Part shown: positions 45,343-55,714 of the stretch, piece after piece
Numbering within the stretch: the first letter of the stretch is position 1
How the letters are laid out: every line of letters begins with the position of its first letter
Assembly (NCBI RefSeq): GCF_001570785.1
Contig: NZ_BCSI01000006.1
Span: 1 to 64,000 of the forward strand
Length of the DNA: 64,000 bases
Reading direction: 5' to 3'
Source: Dermabacter hominis NBRC 106157
GTDB taxonomy: Bacteria; Actinomycetota; Actinomycetes; Actinomycetales; Dermabacteraceae
Made by a program: the position numbers and the translations under genes
The notes under the pieces: model-generated
The model's database searches: none
The model's input: only the letters and a program-made list of their open reading frames with translations
Told to the model about the DNA's origin: nothing

Positions 45343-47382
45343 GTGTCAGAGAAAGAGCGACGGCAAACGCCGCCGCGCACCCTCGTTCTCGGTGGTGCGG
45401 GCTTTGCAGGTTCCCATATCGCGTGCGAGCTTCGTGAACACGGGACCCCCGTGGTGACGGCAGATATTCGACCCGCAAGCGGTGATGGCGAGCATTGCGT
45501 GCTCGATATTCGTGACGACGAAGCCCTGTGCGCCGCGGTTAGCGGATGCGACACGGTTGTGAACGCCGCTGGGGTTCCCGACTCGTCGAGCGTCAGCACA
45601 CGTACGCTCAACTCGGTCCTTGTGGGAGGCGCGCGTTCGCTCATTGCCGCTGCCGAACGTGAGGATGTGCGAACCCTCGTCTTCATTTCGAGCGGCGCCG
45701 TGTACGGCGAGAAGCCTGACGGGCATAGTGCGCACGAATCTGACCCACAGGCCCCCACGACCGTCGAAGGGCGCGCGTTCGCAGAGGCGGAACGTCTGTA
45801 CGGCCAGTGGGTGCGTGCGGGGCGGGGCCGACGCCTGCTGGTGATGCGCGTGGCCGAGCTTTTTGGTCCCGGTTCTCATGCGCGCATCTCGCGACTGATC
45901 GCTTCGCTCGTGAACTCAGGGGCGGTCTCGCTTACGCACACGGTCATCGCGCGCCCCCTGGCAAACGTCGGAACCCTCGCTGGCGCGACGCGCGCCGCTC
46001 TCAATCTGAACGTCCCCGAAGGCGAGCCCTACGTGCTCAACGTTGCAGATTCCCCTCGGCTCGACGATCACGAGTTGCGCGCCCTCGTGCGCTCGATTGC
46101 GAAAACTGCACCGCTCGCACTGTCCCTTCCCGGCCGGCGCCTCATGGCACGCGCGGGTCGGGCCGGGGAAGCGGTTCGTGCAAGCGGCCTCGAACTTCCC
46201 CGTCGAATCAAGCGATTCGCCCTTGACGCGCGGCCGAGCGCCGAAATGTCGCGGGAGAAACTCGACGCGCTTCTGCCCGCGCGGCCATCGCTCGAAGAGT
46301 CCCTCGCTGAGACTGTTCGCTGGGTGCGGGACAACAGCATCCCGAGCAATCCAGCGGACTCAGCCCCCATTCCGGAGCGCTTTGTTCCACATCCCGATGC
46401 CACGCAGGAGGACTCTCGACGAGTCGTTGCCGTGGTGGTGACGTACAACCGCGCTGATCTCCTCGGCGAGTGCCTCGATGCACTGCACGCGCAAAGCAGG
46501 CCTCTCGACAACGTCGTCATCATCGACAACGCAAGCACGGACCGTTCCGGAACCGTCGCCGATACCCACCCGATTGACGCCGACGTTGTTCACCTCAATC
46601 GCAACGTGGGCGGTGCCGGTGGCTTTTGTACCGGCATGGCGCATGCTCTCCTTGAGCACAGCCCTGATTTCCTGTGGATCATGGATGACGACACGGTTCC
46701 AGCGCCCGATGCGCTCGAGAAGCTCCTCGAGGTTGAGCGCAAGCTCGATGTTCACGCAAGCGTTCTCAGCTCGCTTGCGGTCTGGACCGACGGCAGGCCG
46801 CACCCCATGAACTCCTCGCGCACGCGCCTCGGCACGAGTGACGCCGACCTCGATCGTTACGCACAGCTAGGGGCGCGCCCCATCCGCACGGCGAGCTTCG
46901 TCTCGGCGCTCATTGCTGCCGAAGACGTGTGGGAGCACGGACTCCCCATTGCCGACTATTTCATTTGGTCTGATGACTTTGAATTCACAGGCCGGCTTCT
47001 GCGAGACTCCCACGGCTTCGCCGTCGCGTCGAGCACGGTTGAGCACCGCACCGTGAAGTTCTCGAATGCCCAAACGAATCCTGGTTCAAGGTTCTACTTC
47101 GACGTGCGCAACCGGTTGTGGGCCCTCACGAAAACCGACTCGTTCACCCCGATCGAGAAGGTTCTTTACGGGGGCAAGAGTGCGATTGGGTGGATGCAGA
47201 CCCTGGTGCGCACTCGCGCGGATGTTCTTCCCGTCGCGCTCAAGGGTCTCCGTGAAGGGCTCTTCACGTCGCCACGACGCTCGAGCGTGGTTCTTGCTGC
47301 CGATCCCATGAGTGCCACCGAGATCCGCGCGCTCGAATCTTCGATCGATTCCGCCGAACGCTCACGAAGGGCACTCACGTGA
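45343..47382 (+). CDS. Fusion: degenerate NAD-epimerase domain + GlfT1-like GT2
   Basis: The 679-residue protein has two enzymes' folds. Residues 12-330 are an extended SDR with GGAGFAG (17-23) and ISSGAVYG, but the expected Y-x3-K is E142-GRA-F146, so epimerase catalysis is doubtful. Residues 358-620 are a GT2 domain with D448-D-D450, D544-D545 and H568. The spacing resembles galactofuranosyltransferases. GTG 45343 has GAGGAG 5 nt upstream. First gene of the unit leading to glf, glfT2, wzm and wzt. The GT half probably adds an early Galf; the N half may bind a nucleotide sugar or act as a scaffold. Confidence 0.82.
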   Translation: MSEKERRQTPPRTLVLGGAGFAGSHIACELREHGTPVVTADIRPASGDGEHCVLDIRDDEALCAAVSGCDTVVNAAGVPDSSSVSTRTLNSVLVGGARSLIAAAEREDVRTLVFISSGAVYGEKPDGHSAHESDPQAPTTVEGRAFAEAERLYGQWVRAGRGRRLLVMRVAELFGPGSHARISRLIASLVNSGAVSLTHTVIARPLANVGTLAGATRAALNLNVPEGEPYVLNVADSPRLDDHELRALVRSIAKTAPLALSLPGRRLMARAGRAGEAVRASGLELPRRIKRFALDARPSAEMSREKLDALLPARPSLEESLAETVRWVRDNSIPSNPADSAPIPERFVPHPDATQEDSRRVVAVVVTYNRADLLGECLDALHAQSRPLDNVVIIDNASTDRSGTVADTHPIDADVVHLNRNVGGAGGFCTGMAHALLEHSPDFLWIMDDDTVPAPDALEKLLEVERKLDVHASVLSSLAVWTDGRPHPMNSSRTRLGTSDADLDRYAQLGARPIRTASFVSALIAAEDVWEHGLPIADYFIWSDDFEFTGRLLRDSHGFAVASSTVEHRTVKFSNAQTNPGSRFYFDVRNRLWALTKTDSFTPIEKVLYGGKSAIGWMQTLVRTRADVLPVALKGLREGLFTSPRRSSVVLAADPMSATEIRALESSIDSAERSRRALT

Positions 47383-48266
47383 GTAAGCACGGTGTGCGGA
47401 AGATCGAGGAAGACCTCACCGTCCTCATGCCCCTGTGGGAGGGGGACGACCCGGCGTACGCGCGCGAAGCCATTGCCTCGGCGACGGTCGACCAAACCAC
47501 CGCCCCAGGCTTATTGCTGCTTGCCATTGACGGCCCGCTTCCCGACGCCCTGGAAGGCGTCATCGCCGACGTTCTCGACGGAAAATACGGTCGCGCACGA
47601 GTTGTGAGAAATAAGAGCCACGGTGGACTCGCCCGCACCCTCGACAGTGCCCTCAAGCATTGCGAAAGTCCGATCGTCGCGAGAGCCGATGCTGACGACG
47701 TGAATCATCCTGAACGGTTTGCGGTGCAGCTCGCTGCTTTGCGAGAGCGGGGCCTCGACATCGTGGGCGCGAACATGCGCGAAATCGACGAGTCTTCTCT
47801 GCCTCGCCGCGATGAGGCGGGCGAGGAGCGTATTCGCCGCCGCCCCCTCACCCACGAAGAAATCGCGAACTACATGCGCGATCACTCACCGTTTCACCAT
47901 CCCACGGTTCTCATGCGAGTCGAGGCCGTGCGCAGAGCTGGTGGCTACAGGGACATTCCGCTGATGGAGGACTATGACCTGTGGCATCGCCTGTTGTGTA
48001 CTGGCTCTCGCATGGGCAATATTGCGGACGTCCTCGTGGATTACCGCGTGAGTACGAGCCTCTATCGCAGGCGCGGGGGCCTCACGCTCTTTAAGAGCGA
48101 TGTGCGAATGCAGTGGTCGATGCTCAAGAGCGGGACAACCAGCGTGCCCAGGGCCCTGAGAAATCTCGTAGGACGCGCGGTGTATCGCGTTGTGCCCGCA
48201 TTTGCGCGCGACCGAGTGTATTGGCGCGTCATTGAACGCGGTCTCACGGGCACGCCGCGCTCGTAA
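47379..48266 (+). CDS. GT2 glycosyltransferase
   Basis: The 295-residue GT-A enzyme has LTVLMPLWEGDDPAYAREAI, an acidic ARADADDVNHPERF loop, and FHHPTVLMR followed by LMEDYDLWHRLL. The last two are typical of bacterial GT2 family proteins that add Gal, GalNAc or Glc. GTG overlaps the preceding stop (GTGA). No membrane helix. A hairpin lies just after the stop. Its sugar is unknown; the operon suggests the linkage or backbone of the galactofuran polymer. Confidence 0.82.
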   Translation: MSKHGVRKIEEDLTVLMPLWEGDDPAYAREAIASATVDQTTAPGLLLLAIDGPLPDALEGVIADVLDGKYGRARVVRNKSHGGLARTLDSALKHCESPIVARADADDVNHPERFAVQLAALRERGLDIVGANMREIDESSLPRRDEAGEERIRRRPLTHEEIANYMRDHSPFHHPTVLMRVEAVRRAGGYRDIPLMEDYDLWHRLLCTGSRMGNIADVLVDYRVSTSLYRRRGGLTLFKSDVRMQWSMLKSGTTSVPRALRNLVGRAVYRVVPAFARDRVYWRVIERGLTGTPRS

Positions 48267-49544
<1,278 letters not shown>

Positions 49545-49586
49545 TTGTGCGCATCCGCCGTGACTCCGATGAGTGAAAAGAGCACC

Positions 49587-51593
49587 ATGACTTACACGTT
49601 TACCCTGCCCGAAGGGCACCGCGAACTCCACCGGCTTGTCATGCCGCTTGGCGCGAGCCCCGAAACGACGCCGCTGTATGTTGAGTCGCAGGCTCACGTC
49701 ACCCCGGTCGAGATGACAGGGGGGTCCCCGGGCGGATTTTCCGAAGCGCTCGCGAGCGCATCCTCGCCGGTGAACGTTGATGCGAGTGCTGATGCCTATT
49801 CCCGGACGGGGCTGACGATCCCCGCGGCGCGCATGCGCTCGTTTGGTACCTACTTCAACGCGTTCCCGGCCTCGTACTGGCGCCGCTGGACCCCCGTGCG
49901 TGAGGTGACGCTCACCATTGGAACAAAGGGTGAGGGAACGCTCGTCGTGAACCGCTCGAATGCGAAAGGGCGCTCGCAGCGCGTGGCCTCGAGGGCTGTA
50001 TCGGGTGAGGAAACATCAACCTTCGTCCTTCCGCTCACGGCGTTCGGCGACGGCGGCTGGTACTGGTTCGACGCCTACGCTGGAAAAGACGAATTCGAGG
50101 TTCAGGGAGCTGTGTACTCGGCCCCCGAAAGCCTCGCGCGAGCTCGCGGTTCGTTCTCGATCGCGATGACGACCATGAACAAGGTCAGCTATTGCTTCGA
50201 GAACATCCGCACGATTGCTGATTCACCCCGCCTTCTCGAAACTCTCGACACGATGTTCATCGTCGATCAGGGAAGCGACCGCCTTCGCGATCACGCCGAG
50301 GAGCTCGCCGAGCTCGAGGCGGCAATGGGCGGCAAGCTTCGAATCATTGAGCAGGGGAACATCGGCGGTTCAGGTGGCTTCTCGCGCGGCATGTACGAGG
50401 CAAGCATGGCGGGAGAATCCACGTATGTCGTGAACTGCGATGACGACATTGTGATCGAACCCGTCTCGCTCGAGCGTCTCGTGACCTTCGCCGATTTCGC
50501 AACAAAGCCCACGATCGTGGGAGCGCACATGTTTGATCTCAACAATCGCACGTCCCTCCACACGTTCGGAGAGATCGTCGACCGGTGGCGCATCCAGCCG
50601 GCGCTTCCCCATCAGGAGATGTCACTCAGCTACGACCTTGGGTCGCACCCGTTGAGGGCGACGCCCTGGCTGCACCGCCGCGTGGACGTCGACTACAACG
50701 GTTGGTGGATGTGCCTCATCCCCACCGAGGTTGTGCGCGAAATTGGCCTGTCTCTCCCGGTGTTCATCAAATGGGACGACGCCGAATACGGCCTACGGGC
50801 GAAGAACGCCGGATACTCGACCGTGTCCCTTCCCGGAGCCGGAGTGTGGCACGTGGCGTGGGGCGATAAGGACGACCTTGTGGGGTGGCAGGCGTTTTTC
50901 CACGAGCGCAACCGGCTCATCACCGCCCTGTTGCATTCACCGTATGAGCGTGGCGGCAGGCTCGTGAAGGAATCGCACTTCATGGACATCAAGCATGTGA
51001 TTTCCATGCAGTACTACACCCAGACGGGCCGCCTTATGGCCCAGCGCGATGTCCTTGCGGGCCCCGAGCATCTTCACGAGACGATCGGGACGACGCTTCC
51101 CGAGATTCGCGCACTGGCGGCACAGTTCGACGACGCCGTGCAGAAGAAAGACGTCGACGACTACCCTGACGTGCGTACGAATAAGCCGCCTCGCAAAGGG
51201 CGGGGCTTTAGCCAGCCTCGTCGACTCCTCATGCCGGCGTGGACGATCAAGCAGCTTGCGAAGCAGGCTTTCACGAAGCCGAGCGAGCTCTCGCTCGAAC
51301 ATCCGCAGGATGCAATTGCGCACCAAGACGCACGCTGGTGGCGCCTGTCGCACTACGACAGTGCTCTTGTGTCCAACGCCGAGGGCACACAGATCGCCTG
51401 GTACAAGCGAGATCCGAAGCAAGCCCGCGAACTGCTCGCCGAAGCCGTGCGCACGCACGCTGAACTCTTTGCGAAGTGGAGCACCTTGCGCGAGCAGTAC
51501 CGCGCTGCAGCGTCACAACTCACGTCGTTTGAGGCGTGGGAGCGGACATTTGCGGCGAATCCCGCCCCAAAGCGTGAGGGCCGAAACGCGTGA
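49587..51593 (+). CDS. glfT2: GlfT2-like galactofuranosyltransferase
   Basis: The 668-residue protein has an N-terminal beta-rich domain, a central GT-A domain and a helical C-terminal region, the architecture of mycobacterial GlfT2. D285-D-D287 would bind metal, D397-D398 include the base, and H422 (VWHVAWGD) is the third metal ligand. The D287-D398-H422 spacing is almost that of GlfT2. It would polymerise Galf on a lipid carrier at the membrane. ATG 49587 (weak AAGAG) is chosen over ATG 49569 and an upstream TTG. Overlaps wzm by GTGA. Confidence 0.88.
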   Translation: MTYTFTLPEGHRELHRLVMPLGASPETTPLYVESQAHVTPVEMTGGSPGGFSEALASASSPVNVDASADAYSRTGLTIPAARMRSFGTYFNAFPASYWRRWTPVREVTLTIGTKGEGTLVVNRSNAKGRSQRVASRAVSGEETSTFVLPLTAFGDGGWYWFDAYAGKDEFEVQGAVYSAPESLARARGSFSIAMTTMNKVSYCFENIRTIADSPRLLETLDTMFIVDQGSDRLRDHAEELAELEAAMGGKLRIIEQGNIGGSGGFSRGMYEASMAGESTYVVNCDDDIVIEPVSLERLVTFADFATKPTIVGAHMFDLNNRTSLHTFGEIVDRWRIQPALPHQEMSLSYDLGSHPLRATPWLHRRVDVDYNGWWMCLIPTEVVREIGLSLPVFIKWDDAEYGLRAKNAGYSTVSLPGAGVWHVAWGDKDDLVGWQAFFHERNRLITALLHSPYERGGRLVKESHFMDIKHVISMQYYTQTGRLMAQRDVLAGPEHLHETIGTTLPEIRALAAQFDDAVQKKDVDDYPDVRTNKPPRKGRGFSQPRRLLMPAWTIKQLAKQAFTKPSELSLEHPQDAIAHQDARWWRLSHYDSALVSNAEGTQIAWYKRDPKQARELLAEAVRTHAELFAKWSTLREQYRAAASQLTSFEAWERTFAANPAPKREGRNA

Positions 51594-52498
51594 GTATCTC
51601 CTCCATCACGCGCGAGGAAAAGGCTCAGGGATGGCGAGTACCGGGAAGCGACAAGGGATGGCTTAATCCTCTCTACGAGCGTTTCCTGCTGCGCCTTCTC
51701 GTGAAGAAGGAACTTCGGGTGCGCTACCGAGGCAGCGTGCTGGGCATGGCGTGGAGCTACGCGAAGCCCGCGGTGCAGTTCGCGGTGTTCTACCTGGCGC
51801 TCGGAGTCTTTCTTCAGCTGAACCGCTCGCTTCCGGCATACGCGGCGTATCTTTTCTCCGGCATCATCGTCATCAACCTCTTCAGTGAGGTGTTCGGGAA
51901 CTGCACGCGTTCGATCGCATCGAACGCGCCGCTTGTGTCGAAGATTTACCTGCCGTCGGAGTTATTCCCGTGGGCGAGCGCACTCGTGGCGCTTGTGCAT
52001 TTCGTGCCCCAAGTGCTCGTGCTCATGGTGGGGGCGGGCCTTTTCGGCTGGCGCCCTTCCATCGCTGAGGGATGGTGGTTCCTCATCGGCATGGTGATCC
52101 TGCTCGTGTTTACCGTGGGTCTTGGCATGCTCGCGGCGGCGCTCAATGCGGCATTCCGAGATGTCGAGAACTTCGTGGATCTCATCATTATGGTGGCGAC
52201 GTGGACATCGCCGGTTCTCTACGCTCTCGTGATGGTCAAGGATGCTATTGGCACAAGCGCGTGGTGGGTTCTCTACAGCCTCAACCCGATCACGATCGTC
52301 GTGGAGTGTTTCCACGGGGCGTTCTGGCGCCCCATGGCGAGTGCGCTCGATTCAACCGGTGAAGCCGCCCCGACGATTGCCGTGGGCGCCGAGGCCACTC
52401 AGCTGTGGTGGGCGGGGCTGCTTATTGCGATCGCGGTCTTTGCCTTCGGAACGTTCGTGTTCGAGCGTTCGAAGCGGAAGTTTGCGCAGGAGCTGTGA
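51590..52498 (+). CDS. wzm: ABC-2 polysaccharide exporter permease
   Basis: The 302-residue Wzm/TagG-type permease has six membrane helices after an N-terminal amphipathic stretch. The motif YRGSVLGMAWSYAKP before helix 1 is the hallmark of O-antigen and teichoic acid exporters. It starts inside the GlfT2-like stop and is followed by wzt with a one-base overlap. Predicted to move the completed lipid-linked galactofuran-type chain outward, like mycobacterial RfbD. Confidence 0.92.
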   Translation: MSISSITREEKAQGWRVPGSDKGWLNPLYERFLLRLLVKKELRVRYRGSVLGMAWSYAKPAVQFAVFYLALGVFLQLNRSLPAYAAYLFSGIIVINLFSEVFGNCTRSIASNAPLVSKIYLPSELFPWASALVALVHFVPQVLVLMVGAGLFGWRPSIAEGWWFLIGMVILLVFTVGLGMLAAALNAAFRDVENFVDLIIMVATWTSPVLYALVMVKDAIGTSAWWVLYSLNPITIVVECFHGAFWRPMASALDSTGEAAPTIAVGAEATQLWWAGLLIAIAVFAFGTFVFERSKRKFAQEL

Positions 52499-53241
52499 TG
52501 CCTGTTTCTGAATCACCACGCGAAATGGTGCGTATCGAGAACGTGTATAAGGAGTTCTCGCTTCGCCATACGAGGGCGCTGAAGGAGCTCGTATTTTCGG
52601 CGCTCAAGAGACAAAAGTTGCGCGATACGTTCATGGCGCTCAACGGGGTCGATGTGACGGTTCGAGCGGGGGAGACCGTCGGGCTGATCGGGTTTAACGG
52701 ATCGGGCAAGTCGACGCTCCTGAAGACGATTTCGGGCGTGCTTTTTCCCGATCGCGGGCGTGTGCGCGTGCGCGGCAAGGTCGCGGGCCTCATCGAGGTT
52801 GGCGCGGGTTTCCACCCGGATCTGTCGGGTCGCGAGAATGTGTATCTCAACGGTGCGATTCTCGGGATGTCGAAGGCCGAGATTGACGCGTGCTTCGATG
52901 ACATCGTGGCGTTCAGTGAGATCGAACAGTTCATCGACACTGACGTGAAGTATTACAGCTCGGGCATGTTTCTGCGCCTCGCGTTTGCCGTCGCGGTGCA
53001 CACCGATCCCGATATTTTCCTCGTCGATGAGATTCTCGCGGTTGGCGATGAGCCTTTCCAGCGCAAGTGCCTTGCGCGGATTCGCGAGATGCAGGCGCAT
53101 GGCAAGACCATGGTGATCGTCTCCCACGAGCTGGATATGCTCACCGAACTGTGCACGCGGATAGTGGTGCTGCAGAAGGGGCACGTGATCTTCGACGGCG
53201 ACCCGGTCGAGGCTGTGGAGACTTTGCGCGCGAGCTCCTGA
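52498..53241 (+). CDS. wzt: ABC polysaccharide exporter ATPase
   Basis: The 247-residue ATPase has Walker A GFNGSGKST (65-73), the Wzt/TagH-specific stretch GAGFHPDLSGRENVYLNG, the signature YYSSGMFLRLAFAVA and Walker B IFLVDEIL. It lacks the C-terminal carbohydrate-binding domain of long Wzt proteins, so export should not depend on end-cap recognition by Wzt. ATG overlaps the wzm stop (TGATG). Last gene of the operon. Confidence 0.92.
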   Translation: MPVSESPREMVRIENVYKEFSLRHTRALKELVFSALKRQKLRDTFMALNGVDVTVRAGETVGLIGFNGSGKSTLLKTISGVLFPDRGRVRVRGKVAGLIEVGAGFHPDLSGRENVYLNGAILGMSKAEIDACFDDIVAFSEIEQFIDTDVKYYSSGMFLRLAFAVAVHTDPDIFLVDEILAVGDEPFQRKCLARIREMQAHGKTMVIVSHELDMLTELCTRIVVLQKGHVIFDGDPVEAVETLRASS

Positions 53242-53252
53242 GCGTCGAATGC

Positions 53253-53885
53253 CTATTCGAGCCCTTCAGCCGCACGCGTAGCGACGTCGAGACGTGAAAG
53301 TGGCGTCACGACCGTGCGCCTTTCGCACCACGCGGCTATCGCGGCTGCCGCGTCTTCGCGATCGATGTCCTCGAGTCCTACCCGGTGGGCATCGCCCCAG
53401 GTTTGGTGTGGCGCCGGCTGGGGTCCCGTGAATGTCGTGAGGGGAGCCTCGAGGGCGTCTCCTGCCGCTCGCACGGCTTGGACCCAGTCGAGGGCCAGAG
53501 GGGGAGTCTCGCCCGGGAACGCGAGGGACAGCGCGCGAGCCTCGAGGACGAGGACGTCCTCGGCGCGTTCTGCGAGCGCCGTGTTGGGGCGTGACGTGGC
53601 GAGGACGTCGATGTGCTCGGGGAGGTCGTCGGAGCCCGCGATAGAGACGTTCGCGCCGAGGTGCCATGCGGCAATCTGGAGAACGCTGCGCTTGAAGTGC
53701 GGGGGCAGGTCGAGGACAAGCGTGAAGCCTTCGTCCACGAGCAGTTCGTTCGCGAAGAGGTTGATTGATTTGATGATCCAGTTGGCGAGGACGCGTCCGG
53801 ACAGTTCGGTCCGTCCGTCTTCAGCGTAGCTCACGAGTGCGGGGGCGCTTCCGGCGGCGGCCAGTTCGTGAAGAAGCGTGCTCAT
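53253..53885 (-). CDS. TIGR03089 family protein
   Basis: The 210-residue protein resembles the N-terminal part of acyl-CoA ligases and matches the actinobacterial TIGR03089 pattern (SAPALVSYAEDGRTELSGRVLANW; LVLDLPPHFKR). The AMP-binding P-loop and C-terminal domain of true ligases are missing, so no enzyme activity can be assigned. ATG overlaps the stop of the FolC-like gene (ATGA). In many actinobacteria this gene lies near an LCP gene, as here. Confidence 0.75.
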   Translation of the reverse strand: MSTLLHELAAAGSAPALVSYAEDGRTELSGRVLANWIIKSINLFANELLVDEGFTLVLDLPPHFKRSVLQIAAWHLGANVSIAGSDDLPEHIDVLATSRPNTALAERAEDVLVLEARALSLAFPGETPPLALDWVQAVRAAGDALEAPLTTFTGPQPAPHQTWGDAHRVGLEDIDREDAAAAIAAWCERRTVVTPLSRLDVATRAAEGLE

Positions 53886-55132
53886 TTTTGCGCCTGCGCC
53901 CATGGGTCGATCCATGTTTCGGTGTCGAGGCCCAGATAGGCCGCCATTTCTGCGGCGAAGCTCATGGTGCCAAGGGCGATTACTTCGCGTGAGCGGCGCT
54001 GGATGGCGGGCAGTGCTTCTGTCAGCGGCATGACTTCCCAATCGTCGGGGTAGTTGTCGAAGAACAGGTGGTCTTCATGTGTTGTCGCGAGGATCGTGCG
54101 GTCTCGGTCGAGGAGGGTGAGGATGCTGCGAATATCTTTGATGTCCGGCATGCACACGAGGGTGTGCGCGTCATCGAAGCGTCCCGTGTGTCGAGCGTTC
54201 TCGAGGGCGGATTCAACGCCTTCGCGTGAGATGGCGGCATCGAGGAGCCAGCGGGTGCCGTGGGCGTAGACGTGGGAGGAGCGGCCTGGGAGGCGAAGGC
54301 TCTGGGCAAGGTGGGCGGCGCGTGAGTGCGGGACGGGGGAGTGGGGGAGTCCGACGGCTGACTCGTGGGTGATTGCGGCTGCGGTGTATCCAGTCGCAAC
54401 GTTCATGGAAGTGAGTGCGCCGAACCCTAGGTCGCGTGGTTCCGGGACTTCGTGCGGCGTAGCGTTCGGCAGGAGTACGCGAATGGCGGCGCGGGCTTCG
54501 GGACACTGTGTAGTGGGGAATACGACGTTCCCTGTACGGTCGTCTCCGGCCCCGACGAGGTTGCATGCGATCGCGTCGGTAGTGTCGCCGATGATCCCTT
54601 CGTGTTCGAGAAAAATGGGGGTCACAACCAGGGTGTCGAGCCGGAACTGGGAGATTTCGTCGCTCGCGCCGCCCAGGCCTTCCTCTATGACGAGAATTTC
54701 GACGCCGCAATCGAGGAGGTGCGCGGCGCCGGCGAGGGTGAACATACCCGTGGGGGCGAGGTAGCCGCCCGTGTCGGCAACGGGTGGCATGGCAGCGAGC
54801 GCAGCGGCAACGCGGTCGGCGAGGGCGTCGTAGTCGCGAGCCGAGAGCGGGCGGGCGTTGAGACGGATGCGCTCGCGGTTGGTGAGGAACGGGGGAGAGG
54901 AGATCGTGCCTACCCGGTACCCGAGGGACATGAGGTATTGGGTGGTCGCGGCGACTGCGGAGCCTTTGCCTTTGGAGCCTACGACGCCGATGACGGGGAT
55001 CGTGGGCGATGTGTCAAGGGCGAGTTCGCGCGCAAAAAGTTTGGCGCGCGAGCGCGAGCGGGCGTACGGGCCGTGATACGTCTTCCATTCGCGGAAAAAC
55101 GGCTCGTCCCCGGGGAGGTGGCGTGCGGGCAT
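53882..55132 (-). CDS. FolC-like Mur ligase family protein, divergent
   Basis: The 416-residue protein aligns by eye with folylpolyglutamate synthase: VVGSKGKGSAVA (P-loop, 51-62), TISSPPFLTNRERI and an EEGLGGASDE segment. Two usual features are altered. The DH of the metal site is E176-H177, and the REKAGI stretch holding the carbamylated lysine is ACNLVGA (189-195). It might ligate a different amino acid or have lost activity. ATG has AAAGGA 7 nt upstream. Coupled to the TIGR03089 gene and divergent from whiB. A true folC elsewhere in the genome would support a separate role. Confidence 0.7.
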   Translation of the reverse strand: MPARHLPGDEPFFREWKTYHGPYARSRSRAKLFARELALDTSPTIPVIGVVGSKGKGSAVAATTQYLMSLGYRVGTISSPPFLTNRERIRLNARPLSARDYDALADRVAAALAAMPPVADTGGYLAPTGMFTLAGAAHLLDCGVEILVIEEGLGGASDEISQFRLDTLVVTPIFLEHEGIIGDTTDAIACNLVGAGDDRTGNVVFPTTQCPEARAAIRVLLPNATPHEVPEPRDLGFGALTSMNVATGYTAAAITHESAVGLPHSPVPHSRAAHLAQSLRLPGRSSHVYAHGTRWLLDAAISREGVESALENARHTGRFDDAHTLVCMPDIKDIRSILTLLDRDRTILATTHEDHLFFDNYPDDWEVMPLTEALPAIQRRSREVIALGTMSFAAEMAAYLGLDTETWIDPWAQAQK

Positions 55133-55243
55133 GTGCGGTTCCTTTGCAGGTCAGAGAGTCAGGCAGCGGACCCGAAGCTGGTGCGGCGCGCTCGGTGCGC
55201 CTTAAAGGAAAGGATCATAACCCTAAAGATTCGATTAAGCGGC

Positions 55244-55272
55244 TTGACGCGCCTAAGTTACATCAGTGTATT
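55244..55272 (+). promoter_or_regulatory. Candidate sigma70-type promoter for whiB
   Basis: TTGACG and TGTATT are spaced by 17 bases in an AT-richer stretch of the 249-base gap upstream of whiB, the best -35/-10 pair seen in the window. It predicts an untranslated leader of about 100 nt. Confidence 0.5.
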
Positions 55273-55301
55273 TTAGTGCTAACGCCGAACGCGTGCGCTT
55301 C

Positions 55302-55320
55302 CACTGTAGCGTCACTGTAG
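55302..55320 (+). repeat. Direct repeat CACTGTAG x2, one helical turn apart
   Basis: CACTGTAG occurs at 55302-55309 and 55313-55320, 11 bases apart, just downstream of the predicted whiB start site. A partial copy (CTGTAG) recurs further on. The phasing on one DNA face suits a protein-binding site. The regulator is unknown. Confidence 0.4.
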
Positions 55321-55381
55321 AGCCGCACCCCTTGCGTCTGCAGTTGTCGTGTCTGTAGTCCACACACCCGAAAGGACCCTC

Positions 55382-55684
55382 ATGACCCTCCAGGCATTCG
55401 AGGACGATGCTCGCCGCGAGCTGACCTTGGTCGAGTTTTCCTCGCTGCTCCCCGAGGGCGAGGGAGAGGGCTCGTGGCAGGAGCGGGCTCTGTGTGCTCA
55501 AACCGACCCCGAGGCGTTCTTCCCTGAGAAGGGCGGTTCGACTCGCGAGGCGAAAAAGGTGTGCGTGTCGTGTGAGGTCCGCGCCGAGTGCCTGGAGTAC
55601 GCGCTTGCGAACGACGAGCGGTTTGGCATCTGGGGCGGCCTGTCTGAGCGCGAACGTCGCAAGCTAAAGAAGCGTGCGATCTAA
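55382..55684 (+). CDS. whiB2: WhiB-family iron-sulfur transcription factor (WhiB2-like)
   Basis: The 100-residue Wbl protein binds a [4Fe-4S] cluster through C38, C61, C64 and C70, and has the GIWGG turn at 82-86 and a basic C-terminal tail ERERRKLKKR. These proteins work with the primary sigma factor to regulate development and division genes. ATG 55382 has GAAAGGA 6 nt upstream. Position beside the GT2-like gene and close to manB and mtrA matches the WhiB2 (WhmD) locus of other actinobacteria. Confidence 0.93.
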   Translation: MTLQAFEDDARRELTLVEFSSLLPEGEGEGSWQERALCAQTDPEAFFPEKGGSTREAKKVCVSCEVRAECLEYALANDERFGIWGGLSERERRKLKKRAI

Positions 55685-55714
55685 TCGTTCGTCACGGATT
55701 GGTGGTTGCGCCCT

